The notes under the pieces were generated by a model, which was not told the origin of the DNA, did not search any database, and saw only the letters and a list, made by a program, of their open reading frames with translations. The translations under genes and the position numbers were made by a program. A stretch of 64,000 nucleotides of DNA from Kribbella rubisoli. Its GTDB lineage: Bacteria; Actinomycetota; Actinomycetes; Propionibacteriales; Kribbellaceae. Positions 1 to 7,635 of this stretch are shown here, one piece after another. The stretch lies in NCBI RefSeq assembly GCF_004217145.1, contig NZ_SHKR01000004.1:1-64000 (forward strand), written 5' to 3'. The stretch's first letter is position 1. The number at the start of each line of letters is the position of its first letter.

Positions 1-144
1 CGCCAATCCGAAGACGGCAGCCACGGTACGAGCCAGGCATCAGGTGATCGGGATCCAACCACCGCATCCAGCGGCAGCACCACCCTCACACTGAGTGCGA
101 CGGTAGCCGGGAAGACGTGGGCCGGGGGCGGCGTTGTCCACAGT

Positions 145-1197
145 GTGCTCGAGGTAGCGGTGATCGGTGCGGGACAGGCTGGGCTGTCGGCTGCGTACCA
201 CCTGGTGCGGCTCGGATTCACGCCGTACGACGAGGTTGTCGTGCTGGACCGGAATCCGGCGCCCGGCGGCGCCTGGCAGCACCGGTGGGACTCGCTGACG
301 ATGCACGACGTCCACGGGATCGCGAACCTGCCCGGCGTACCGGTGCCGCCGAGCTCTGACTCCGAGCGGGCGAATGCGTTCGTGCCTTCGTACTTCGCCG
401 ACTATGAGAAGCGTTTCGACCTGCCGGTGGTGCGGCCGGTGGCGGTCGAGAGCGTGCGCGAGATCGCGCAAGGCTTCGAGCTGCAGACTTCAGCGGGCGT
501 GTACTCCGCGGCCGCGGTGGTGAATGCGACCGGGACGTGGGACCGGCCGTTCATCCCTTGGTATCCGGGGATCGAGACGTTCAAGGGCCGGCAGCTGCAC
601 ACTGCGGACTACGCGGGCGCTGCTGAGCTGGCTGGACAGCATGTCCTAGTGGTTGGCGGAGGCGCGTCGGCGGTGCAGTTGCTGGCGGAGATCTCTGCTG
701 TTGCGACCACGACGTGGGTGACGCGGCGGCCACCGGAGTGGCGGACAGGTGACGACTTCACGCCGGAGTACGGGCGGCAGGTGGTCGCTCGGGTCGAGGA
801 GCGGGTGCGTGCGGGGCTGCCGCCGCGGAGCGTGGTCAGCGTGACCGGCCTGCACCTGCGTCCACAGGAACAGGCCGCTTGGGAGCGCGGCGTCTACACC
901 CGCTACCCCATGTTCACGCGCATCACGCCAGACGGCGTGGAGTGGGCAGATGGTCGTAGCGAACACATCGACACCATCCTGTGGGCCACCGGCTTCCGTG
1001 CCGACCTCGCCCACCTGGCCCCACTCCACCTCCGCGAGTCCTCCGGCGGCATCCGCATGAACGGCACAGCCACCGTCGCCGACCCACGCATCCATCTGGT
1101 CGGCTACGGCCCCTCCGCCAGCACCATCGGCGCCAACCGAGCCGGCTTCACCGCCGCCCGCGCCCTGCGGGACCTCCTCAAATCGCAGGCCGCCTAG
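145..1197 (+). CDS. Flavin-dependent monooxygenase / NAD(P)-binding oxidoreductase
   Basis: 350-residue soluble protein of the flavin-containing monooxygenase type. The N-terminus carries the FAD-binding Rossmann motif GAGQAGLSAA directly after the start. A second dinucleotide-binding motif, VVGGGASAVQL, lies near residue 170 and should bind NAD(P)H. The LWATGF segment near residue 275 is the conserved ATG motif of this superfamily. The GTG start at 145 is chosen because the Rossmann strand begins at residue 3. It stands alone: the next gene (MFS) is convergent with a 19-bp gap. The substrate cannot be read from the sequence. No gene is seen in the 144 bases before it. Confidence 0.85.
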   Translation: MLEVAVIGAGQAGLSAAYHLVRLGFTPYDEVVVLDRNPAPGGAWQHRWDSLTMHDVHGIANLPGVPVPPSSDSERANAFVPSYFADYEKRFDLPVVRPVAVESVREIAQGFELQTSAGVYSAAAVVNATGTWDRPFIPWYPGIETFKGRQLHTADYAGAAELAGQHVLVVGGGASAVQLLAEISAVATTTWVTRRPPEWRTGDDFTPEYGRQVVARVEERVRAGLPPRSVVSVTGLHLRPQEQAAWERGVYTRYPMFTRITPDGVEWADGRSEHIDTILWATGFRADLAHLAPLHLRESSGGIRMNGTATVADPRIHLVGYGPSASTIGANRAGFTAARALRDLLKSQAA

Positions 1198-1216
1198 CCT
1201 CGTCGGGTCGGCCAGA

Positions 1217-2428
1217 TCAGCTCACCATGAGGGCGTGTTCCTGAGTGTTGGCGCTGTGGCCGGCAACCACGCCAGGGATCAGGAGGCCCGCGATCAGGAA
1301 GAGGGCAGCGACGAGGAGCCAGCCCGGCCAGCCCCAGGAGATCGCGACCGTGGTGAGGAGCAGGGGCGCGACGAGGTCGCCGAGTTGGCGGCCCATGGCG
1401 TACGCGCCCTGGTACTGACCCTGCGCACCGGCCGGTGCGAGCTCGAAGCTGATGCCCCAACCGCCTGCCGACTGGAGCATCTCGCCGAGGACGTGGATCA
1501 GCGCGGCAACGATCAGTAGGCCGACAGTCACCACTCCGGACGTCGCGTCTGTGAGTGCCAGCACCACGCAGGCGCCGGCCAGCAGCAGTCCGGCGCGGCG
1601 GCCGGCCCGGGCCGCGCCAGAGAGAGTTTCGGTGCCACGGGCCACTCGGACCTGCAGCAAGATCACCGCGACCGAGTTGATCACCAGTAGCACCGAGATC
1701 ATCCACCGCGGCGCATCGGTCGCAGTCGCCACCCAGAGCGGGATCCCGACCTGCGCCAGCGCTGCGTGCATCGTCAGTACGCCGTCCAGCGCCACGAACA
1801 CCAGGAACCGCCGGTCTGCCAGCGCAGTCAACCCCGACGGCCCACTGGCCCGCGGCACCTTGTCCACCTTGGGCATGCCGAAGCGGACCAGTCCGGCGGT
1901 GACGACGTACGTCGCCGCGTTCGCGAGCAGCGCGATCACGTAGACCTCTCGCCGGTCGACGGCGAGCACGATCCCGGCCAGTCCCATGCCGACACCCATG
2001 CCGACGTTCGTCGCGACCCGCAGGATCGCCCGGGTCCGCACCCGCTGGTCGGCCGGCGACAGTCCCGCGATCAGCGCACCCTTGGCGCCGCGCTGCCCGG
2101 AGTCCGCGATCGCGGTCACCGCGGCGACCACGACGTACGGGACGAACGAACGGACCTGGGTGAGCGCGGTCATCGTGAGGGCCTGGAGCAGGAGGAATCC
2201 GACGTACGCACGGTTCGGGCCGAGGCGATCGGCGACAACACCGAGCGGGGTGCTGGTCACCAGGCCGACCAGTGCTGCGACGGTCAGGCCGATGCCGACG
2301 TGCCCGACGGACAAGCCGGCTGCCCTGGTGAGGTAGAGCGCGCCGACGGCCGCGTAGACACCGTTCCCGAGCGTGTTCACCAACGTAGCCAGGACCAGCC
2401 GACGCACTGCGGGCGGAAGAGAAGTCAC
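1217..2428 (-). CDS. MFS transporter
   Basis: About 403 residues with the pattern of hydrophobic segments of a 12-helix major facilitator permease. After helix 2, near residue 70, there is a short basic loop (VADRLGPNRAY) resembling the A-motif between helices 2 and 3. The GTG at 2428 is preferred over an upstream TTG at 2440 because only the former has a purine-rich GGGTGAG at suitable distance. A drug or metabolite exporter is likely but the substrate is unknown. It is convergent with the monooxygenase and divergent from nothing; the ArsR-like regulator upstream is on the same strand, about 70 bp away, and could control it. Confidence 0.8.
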   Translation of the reverse strand: MTSLPPAVRRLVLATLVNTLGNGVYAAVGALYLTRAAGLSVGHVGIGLTVAALVGLVTSTPLGVVADRLGPNRAYVGFLLLQALTMTALTQVRSFVPYVVVAAVTAIADSGQRGAKGALIAGLSPADQRVRTRAILRVATNVGMGVGMGLAGIVLAVDRREVYVIALLANAATYVVTAGLVRFGMPKVDKVPRASGPSGLTALADRRFLVFVALDGVLTMHAALAQVGIPLWVATATDAPRWMISVLLVINSVAVILLQVRVARGTETLSGAARAGRRAGLLLAGACVVLALTDATSGVVTVGLLIVAALIHVLGEMLQSAGGWGISFELAPAGAQGQYQGAYAMGRQLGDLVAPLLLTTVAISWGWPGWLLVAALFLIAGLLIPGVVAGHSANTQEHALMVS

Positions 2429-2498
2429 GTACTCACCCAAAGCCCGCGGGCCCGGTCCGGCCGGTGAATTGACGGATCCCGTCAGTCCAACTGCGGTC

Positions 2499-3554
2499 TC
2501 AGCGCATGATCAGGGTCAGCAGGTCGGTGCCCAGGGTGGTCAGGGCCTGGTTGTCGAGGCGGTAGGCGACGAAGCGGCCTTGGCGTTCGGCGGTGACCAG
2601 ACCGGCTCTCGTCAGAGCTCTGAGGTGGCGGGTGACCTGTGTGGGGTGGAGGCCCCACAGAGCGGCGATCTCACCGGCTGTTCGGGGTTCGCTGGCGACG
2701 GCTCGGCAGACCTGTAGGCGGTCGGGTGATGCGAGGGCATCCAGCCGGGCGCGGATGAGCTGAGCGGTCGGTACGGCGGTACTGCGCCCGCCCACCGGAT
2801 AGATCATCGTGATCGGCTCGCCGGGGATCTCACCGACGAACAGGTGCGGCGCGATGTAGTTGCTCGGGACAAGCAACAGGCTCCGGGTGCTGATGTCGAT
2901 CCGCTTGCTCTGCACCTTCTGTACGACGACGCTGTCCGCGTCGCGGAGGTCGATCGAGCCGTCCAGCGAGCACAGCATCGCGCCGGCTCCGTCGCGGATC
3001 GCCAGGTCGCGGTCGTGCCGGCCGCGGGCAGCCAGCTCGTCCCGCGACGACGTCCAGACCTCGCCGAACCACTCCTGCCAGCAGGCATCCAGCAGGTCCA
3101 GAAAGCGCCGTACCGGATCTGCAGGAGACGTCACGAGCGCCTCGACCAGCTCGGCCACCGCACGGCCACGGCTGCGAGCCCAGTGCAGTACTGCGTCTGG
3201 GTCGACGGACCGGCTGCTCAACGGGCGACCACGCAACGGCCGGACCAGCTCGGCGGCCACCTCCTCCGGCGGACGCGACCGAAGCGCAGCCAGCTCATCG
3301 GCCCACGACGGCATGCCAGTAGCACCCGTCGTCGCGAAGAAACGTGCACGGACCGCCCGCACCGTCCAGGCCCACTGAGCCAGCTCAGAACGCAGCTCAG
3401 CCGACAACGGCACGGACGCCGCCCACTCGACCCGGTTGTGGTGAGTTGGCTCAGCCAGCACGTGGAGAGCGCAGCCCAACTCGATCAGCGGCGACGCCAC
3501 ATGCCGAATCCGCTCCGGCTCAAGCCGACTGACGCCGGCCAGGACAGTGGGCAC
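2499..3554 (-). CDS. DUF5937-type protein with C-terminal ArsR-like winged helix
   Basis: 351 residues. The N-terminal about 250 residues match what I recognise as the DUF5937 actinobacterial regulator body. The C-terminal 80 residues form an ArsR-type winged helix: SPDRLQVCRAVASEP, then AGEIAALWGLHPTQVTRHL as the recognition-helix region, then a wing around TAERQGRFVAY. This is a DNA-binding repressor or activator whose effector is unknown. The GTG start directly abuts the TGA stop of the upstream GyrI-like gene with no spacer, so the two are translationally coupled and probably work together. The MFS gene downstream on the same strand is a plausible target. Confidence 0.75.
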   Translation of the reverse strand: MPTVLAGVSRLEPERIRHVASPLIELGCALHVLAEPTHHNRVEWAASVPLSAELRSELAQWAWTVRAVRARFFATTGATGMPSWADELAALRSRPPEEVAAELVRPLRGRPLSSRSVDPDAVLHWARSRGRAVAELVEALVTSPADPVRRFLDLLDACWQEWFGEVWTSSRDELAARGRHDRDLAIRDGAGAMLCSLDGSIDLRDADSVVVQKVQSKRIDISTRSLLLVPSNYIAPHLFVGEIPGEPITMIYPVGGRSTAVPTAQLIRARLDALASPDRLQVCRAVASEPRTAGEIAALWGLHPTQVTRHLRALTRAGLVTAERQGRFVAYRLDNQALTTLGTDLLTLIMR

Positions 3555-4028
3555 TCAGTCCTTCAGTTTGAATTGGAGGTCGGTGTCCCAGTCGTTCATG
3601 TCCGGGACCTCGCGGGGGTCGGAGCGGTAGATCTCCAGGCGGGCGGTCCAGTGGTTGCCGTTGGCGTCCCACTCCACGCCCTGCTCCTCGCCCCACGCCA
3701 GCAGCTCGCGGGTGGCCTCCATCAGGCCGTCCGGGTGGCCGTGGTGGCTGACGGTCGCGTACCGGCCGGCCGGGAGTACGCCGGTGACGATCTCGCCCTC
3801 GCCGGAGCGCAGGTCGTCGACCGGGAACCCGATCTCCATCACCAGCCCGGCGTCCATGTCGACCACGTCGTACTTGAAGAACGGCGCGTCGTTCGGAGCG
3901 ATCTCCTTGGCCGCCAGCCAGTCGATCACCTCCCGCATCCGGTCCGCGAACGCCCCGATCCCGTCCATTGCAACCTTGCCCCGCAACGCGACGTACGGCC
4001 GTTCCCCAACCTCAACGATCTCCGGCAT
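3555..4028 (-). CDS. GyrI-like small-molecule-binding domain protein
   Basis: 157 residues making a stand-alone GyrI-like/SRPBCC-type effector-binding domain. The characteristic opening MPEIVEVGERPYVALRG is followed by the two-fold alpha/beta repeats of this fold. The ATG at 4028 is preferred to a GTG ten codons upstream because a strong GGAGGAG lies a few bases before it. Its stop codon is directly followed by the start of the DUF5937/ArsR-like regulator, so it may supply ligand sensing to that regulator. Proteins of this fold bind hydrophobic or cationic compounds, but no ligand can be named here. Confidence 0.75.
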   Translation of the reverse strand: MPEIVEVGERPYVALRGKVAMDGIGAFADRMREVIDWLAAKEIAPNDAPFFKYDVVDMDAGLVMEIGFPVDDLRSGEGEIVTGVLPAGRYATVSHHGHPDGLMEATRELLAWGEEQGVEWDANGNHWTARLEIYRSDPREVPDMNDWDTDLQFKLKD

Positions 4029-4106
4029 CGCTCCTCCAAATCTCGGTGGTGGCCTCAACCTACCGCCCGGCGATTCCTGAGGGTCTACTGAGACCAGGGG
4101 GTCACC

Positions 4107-5387
4107 ATGCTGAAGCTCAAGGTCTTGCTCGCCACCATGGCGCTCTCGGTCGCCGTCCTGCCCGCGTACGCCGAGCCGACGACGCCGATCACCTACAACG
4201 CGGGTACGACGGCGACGCGGTTCACCGGGCTGGCGTTCGACACGTGCACTGCGCCGACGGTGGCGCAGATGACTGCCTGGAAGGCTTCGCCGTACAAGGC
4301 GGTCGGTATCTACTTCGGTGGCGTCAACCGGAGCTGCGCGCAGCCGCAGCTGACCCCGGCGTGGGTCACGGCGGTCACTGCGATGGGCTGGCGGCTTGTG
4401 CCGATCTATCTGGGACTACAGGCACCCTGTGGCAACCGGACGTACAAGATGTCGACGACTGCGTCCAACCGGGAGGCGGTGCGGGACGCGGACGATGCGG
4501 TCGCGAAGGCGAAGGCACTGGGCCTCCTGCCGGGTAGTGCGCTCTACAACGACATGGAGAACTACGACAACACCAACGCGGTCTGCCGGTCCGCCGTGCT
4601 GCACTACCTGTCCTCCTGGACGAAAGAGCTGCACCTGCAGCGCTACCTCTCCGGCATGTACGTCAACCAGGCCTCTGGCGCACCTGACCTCGCGGCGGCG
4701 TACAACTCCCCGTCGTACGCGCGGCCGGATGCAGTCTGGATCGCCCGCTGGGACGGCAACAGTTCGCTCACCGGCTGGCCTCCCGTGCCCAACACGTTCT
4801 GGGCGGTCGGGCAGCGCGGCAAGCAGTACATGGGCGACCACACTGAGACGTACGGCGGCGTGACACTCAACATCGACAACGATCGCTTCGACGCACCAGT
4901 CGCGTCCGTCGCCTACAACTACACCGTCCGTACGACGATCCACTCGTACTCCGGTCCGTCGACGGCGTATCCGGTCCGCTCGACGATCGCCGCGAACGCG
5001 GGCGTCCGCGTTGTCTGCCAGACATTCGGGCCGAAGATCGGCACCAGCTCCGTCTGGGACAAGCTCATCGACGGAACGTACGTCACCGACTACTACGTCC
5101 GCACACCGAGCAAGCCCGGCTACAGCGCACCGCTCCCCGGCTGCGCCTTCCCCTTCCAGACGACGATCAGCGGTCTGAGCCGGCGGCACGGCCCGGGTAC
5201 GGCGTACGCGACGTACCCGAGCACTCTGCCTGCGGGGTCGCTGGCGTGGATCACCTGCCAGCAAGCCGGATCCAAGGTCGGCACTACCTCCGTCTGGGAT
5301 CGGCTGAGTGACGGTAGTTGGGTCACCGACTACTACGTCGCCACGGCGAGCCAAACCACGTACACCGCACCGATCCGCCGCTGCTGA
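4107..5387 (+). CDS. Secreted DUF1906 (GH25-like fold) protein with two SH3-like repeats
   Basis: 426 residues. A Sec signal peptide ends near AYAEP (residues 20-24). Residues about 35-265 form a DUF1906/Rv2525c-like domain, a TIM-barrel related to GH25 lysozymes, opening with GLAFDTCTAPT and containing the acidic NDMENYDN segment where the catalytic acids of such barrels sit. The C-terminus holds two SH3-like repeats, each ending in a near-identical VWDxLxDGxxVTDYYV block; these probably bind the cell wall. Likely an extracellular wall-active or wall-bound hydrolase, though activity of DUF1906 proteins is unproven. GGGGG precedes the ATG. Its stop lies 3 bp from the convergent cupin gene. 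Confidence 0.8.
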   Translation: MLKLKVLLATMALSVAVLPAYAEPTTPITYNAGTTATRFTGLAFDTCTAPTVAQMTAWKASPYKAVGIYFGGVNRSCAQPQLTPAWVTAVTAMGWRLVPIYLGLQAPCGNRTYKMSTTASNREAVRDADDAVAKAKALGLLPGSALYNDMENYDNTNAVCRSAVLHYLSSWTKELHLQRYLSGMYVNQASGAPDLAAAYNSPSYARPDAVWIARWDGNSSLTGWPPVPNTFWAVGQRGKQYMGDHTETYGGVTLNIDNDRFDAPVASVAYNYTVRTTIHSYSGPSTAYPVRSTIAANAGVRVVCQTFGPKIGTSSVWDKLIDGTYVTDYYVRTPSKPGYSAPLPGCAFPFQTTISGLSRRHGPGTAYATYPSTLPAGSLAWITCQQAGSKVGTTSVWDRLSDGSWVTDYYVATASQTTYTAPIRRC

Positions 5388-5390
5388 CTG

Positions 5391-5756
5391 CTACTTCGCC
5401 CAGGGAGGCTGGACCGCGGTGCCGTCGGCCATGTAGCCCGTGAAGCCGGCGGTGATGGCGACGTACAGCTCTGCCGGGCCTTCGCCGAGGTTGGTCAGCG
5501 AGATCGGCTCACCGGCCGGCACGACGACCGCGTCGCCCGGACCGAGCTTGTCGGCACCCAGCGACACGGCGCCGCTGATCACCATGAAGATCTCGTCCCG
5601 GTCGAGCGTGTGCGGCGCGTCGCCGCCGTGCCCGGGCTCGACCGTGAGCTTCCACGTGCACAACCCGGCCGAACCGCGGCTCGGCGCGGCGAGCCCGGTG
5701 AACTCGACCCCCGGCAGCTGGAACCGCTCCGCCTCGGCCTCGCGAATGACGTGCAT
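5391..5756 (-). CDS. Single-domain cupin protein
   Basis: 121 residues forming one small cupin barrel. The first cupin motif includes the histidine-bearing GDAPHTLDRDEIF segment, and the second includes GDAVVVPAGEP. A metal-binding His/Glu set is therefore at least partly present. ATG at 5756 is used because GGGGGA lies just upstream; a TTG at 5768 is the alternative. It is divergent from a MarR gene across a palindromic operator, which suggests MarR controls it. It may be an enzyme or a ligand-binding protein; function is not identifiable. Confidence 0.75.
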   Translation of the reverse strand: MHVIREAEAERFQLPGVEFTGLAAPSRGSAGLCTWKLTVEPGHGGDAPHTLDRDEIFMVISGAVSLGADKLGPGDAVVVPAGEPISLTNLGEGPAELYVAITAGFTGYMADGTAVQPPWAK

Positions 5757-5773
5757 CTCGTCCCCCAATCAAT

Positions 5774-5807
5774 TAGACAAGCTAACTTGACCAAGCCAGC
5801 TTGTCTA
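5774..5807. promoter_or_regulatory. Palindromic MarR-type operator between cupin and MarR genes
   Basis: Perfect inverted repeat TAGACAAGCT (5774-5783) and AGCTTGTCTA (5798-5807). A nested CTTG-AC-CAAG shares exactly the same centre. Read differently, it is two tandem CAAG-N4-CTTG boxes (5778-5789 and 5792-5803), centred 14 bp apart. It fills the gap between the two divergent starts and lies next to the MarR ATG, the usual position for an autoregulatory MarR site. No binding data are available. Confidence 0.65.
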
Positions 5808-5818
5808 TACTGACTGAC

Positions 5819-6283
5819 ATGACGCGATCGGGCAAGCCGGATATCGGGATCTTGTTGCTGCTGGCGGACCAGGAGTTCGTCCGCGAACTGCGCGAGCACG
5901 TGGCGGCGCAGGGGTTCGACGACCAGGGCCGGTCGGACGGATTCGTCTTCCGGACGCTCAGCGCCGGGCCGACCACGATCAGCGGGCTGGCCGAGCGGCT
6001 GGAGATCACCAAGCAGGGCGCCGGCCAGATCGTCGACGACATGGAACGCCGCGGCTACATCGAACGCCGCCCCGACCCGTCAGACGCGCGCGCGAAGCTG
6101 CTCCACCTCACCGAGCACGGCCAGGCCGCACTGTCCACGGCTCGGAAGTTCCATCAGGCGTACGAACGTCGCCTCCGCAAACGGTTCGGCGACGAGGCGA
6201 TCGACACCCTGCGCGACGTACTGACCGACATGGCCGGCGAGGCCCAGATCAGCACGCCGCACTTCAGGGCGTTGATGTTCTAG
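5819..6283 (+). CDS. MarR-family transcriptional regulator
   Basis: 154 residues. Winged-helix core: GPTTISGLAERLEITKQGAGQ as helix-turn-helix, followed by the wing segment RRPDPSDARAKLLHLTEHG with the conserved D-x-R-A-K/R wing pattern. ATG at 5819 is preferred over an in-frame TTG at 5801 because the TTG lies inside the operator palindrome. Probably represses itself and the divergent cupin gene in response to a small ligand. Its TAG stop shares the four bases CTAG with the stop of the convergent serine hydrolase. Confidence 0.85.
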   Translation: MTRSGKPDIGILLLLADQEFVRELREHVAAQGFDDQGRSDGFVFRTLSAGPTTISGLAERLEITKQGAGQIVDDMERRGYIERRPDPSDARAKLLHLTEHGQAALSTARKFHQAYERRLRKRFGDEAIDTLRDVLTDMAGEAQISTPHFRALMF

Positions 6284-7551
6284 CTGAAGTACGTCGGGAA
6301 GAGGTCGTTCGTGGGCCAGGACTTCACGCCGTTGGCGGCTGTCCAGAGGGCGGCGTCGATGTCGCCGTAGGACTTGCCGCTGGCGTCGTCGCGGCGGTTG
6401 AACAGGGCGGCCCAGCTCATCCCGTTGTAGGTGCGGACGACGATCGTGAACGTGCCGGGCATGCTGCCGGTGTGCCAGGTGTTGCGGCCGGTGCCGCCGG
6501 TCGTCACGGGACGGACCTGCCAGCCGAGACCGTAGTACCAGCCGTCGGAGTTGACGCCGATCGACGGTTTCGCCCAGACGTGGCCGAGCGAGGTGCTGTT
6601 CAGCACGCTCGACGGCGCGTCGAACATCTTCGCCCAGCGGACCAGGTCCGGCGCGCTCGCGATCCAGCCGCCGTTCGCGTCCTGGATCCGCATGCTGAAC
6701 GTGCCGTACGGCGCGGGCACCGTCTTGCCGGACATGTCTAGCACGGTCGGACCGGAGTACTGCGACTCGTACGACGTCTCGCCGCTGTGCTTGGCGATCG
6801 AGTAGCCGAGCGACATCCGCTTGATCTTCAGCGGCGCGAGCAGCTTCTGCTTGACGTACTCCTCGTAGCTCAGGCCGCTGACCTTCTCGATCACCCGGCC
6901 GGCGAGGGTGTACCCGAAGTTGGAGTACGCGTACTTCGTGCCCGGGTTGAAGTCGAGCTTCTGCCCGGCGACGTACTTGATCACGTCGGCCTGGTGCAGC
7001 TCCATCGGCACGCCGAGCGTCCGGGAGATCGTGGCGTCCTTCCACTCCGGGTCGCCGGACACGTCGCGGTCCCAGCCGCCGAGGTGCTGGAGCACCTTCC
7101 ACAGCGTGATCTGCGACCAGCGCGGGTCCCGGGTCAGCCCGGTCGCGGGCGTGATGTCGATGATGTTCGCGACCGGCGTGGACAGGCTCAGCTTCCCGTC
7201 CTGCACGAGCTTCACGATCGCGGCGGCGGTGAACGACTTCGTCAGGCTCGCGATCCGGAACAGCGACGTCGGCTGCACGGTCAACGCGGTCGACGTACTG
7301 TAGCCGCGGGCAAGCACCAGCCGGCCCTTGTACGTCACCGCGACCTGTCCGCCGGTGATGCCGCGGGCCTGCATGAACGCCTTCATCTGGTTGTCGAACC
7401 CGGCGAGCGCCGGCACCGCGGTCCCGGTCGTCTTCCAGGTCGCAGCAGCATCGGCGGGCCGCCCGATCAGGTACCCGGCCCCGGTGCCGACCGCAGCGGT
7501 CGCACCAGTGGCAACCGCGAGCTTCCCGAGATTCCGGCGCGTCAACTCCAC
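6280..7551 (-). CDS. Exported serine hydrolase, beta-lactamase / DD-peptidase fold
   Basis: 423 residues. The N-terminus has a Tat-type signal: the RRNLG segment (residues 5-9), a hydrophobic stretch, then ADAAA near 33-37. All three class C beta-lactamase/DD-peptidase elements are visible: S102-x-x-K105 (SLTK), Y209-S-N211, and a C-terminal HTG. Such proteins cleave D-amino peptides or esters outside the cell; they are often esterases rather than true beta-lactamases. The GTG start at 7551 has AGGAG about 8 bases upstream. It is transcribed alone and overlaps the convergent MarR stop by 4 bp. Confidence 0.85.
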   Translation of the reverse strand: MELTRRNLGKLAVATGATAAVGTGAGYLIGRPADAAATWKTTGTAVPALAGFDNQMKAFMQARGITGGQVAVTYKGRLVLARGYSTSTALTVQPTSLFRIASLTKSFTAAAIVKLVQDGKLSLSTPVANIIDITPATGLTRDPRWSQITLWKVLQHLGGWDRDVSGDPEWKDATISRTLGVPMELHQADVIKYVAGQKLDFNPGTKYAYSNFGYTLAGRVIEKVSGLSYEEYVKQKLLAPLKIKRMSLGYSIAKHSGETSYESQYSGPTVLDMSGKTVPAPYGTFSMRIQDANGGWIASAPDLVRWAKMFDAPSSVLNSTSLGHVWAKPSIGVNSDGWYYGLGWQVRPVTTGGTGRNTWHTGSMPGTFTIVVRTYNGMSWAALFNRRDDASGKSYGDIDAALWTAANGVKSWPTNDLFPTYFS

Positions 7552-7635
7552 GAACGTGCTCTCCTTCAGACCAGTTGATAGGCAGGGGTTTACATCTGCT
7601 TACTGCACTGAAGGAAGTCTTTCACCCGAAGAGGT

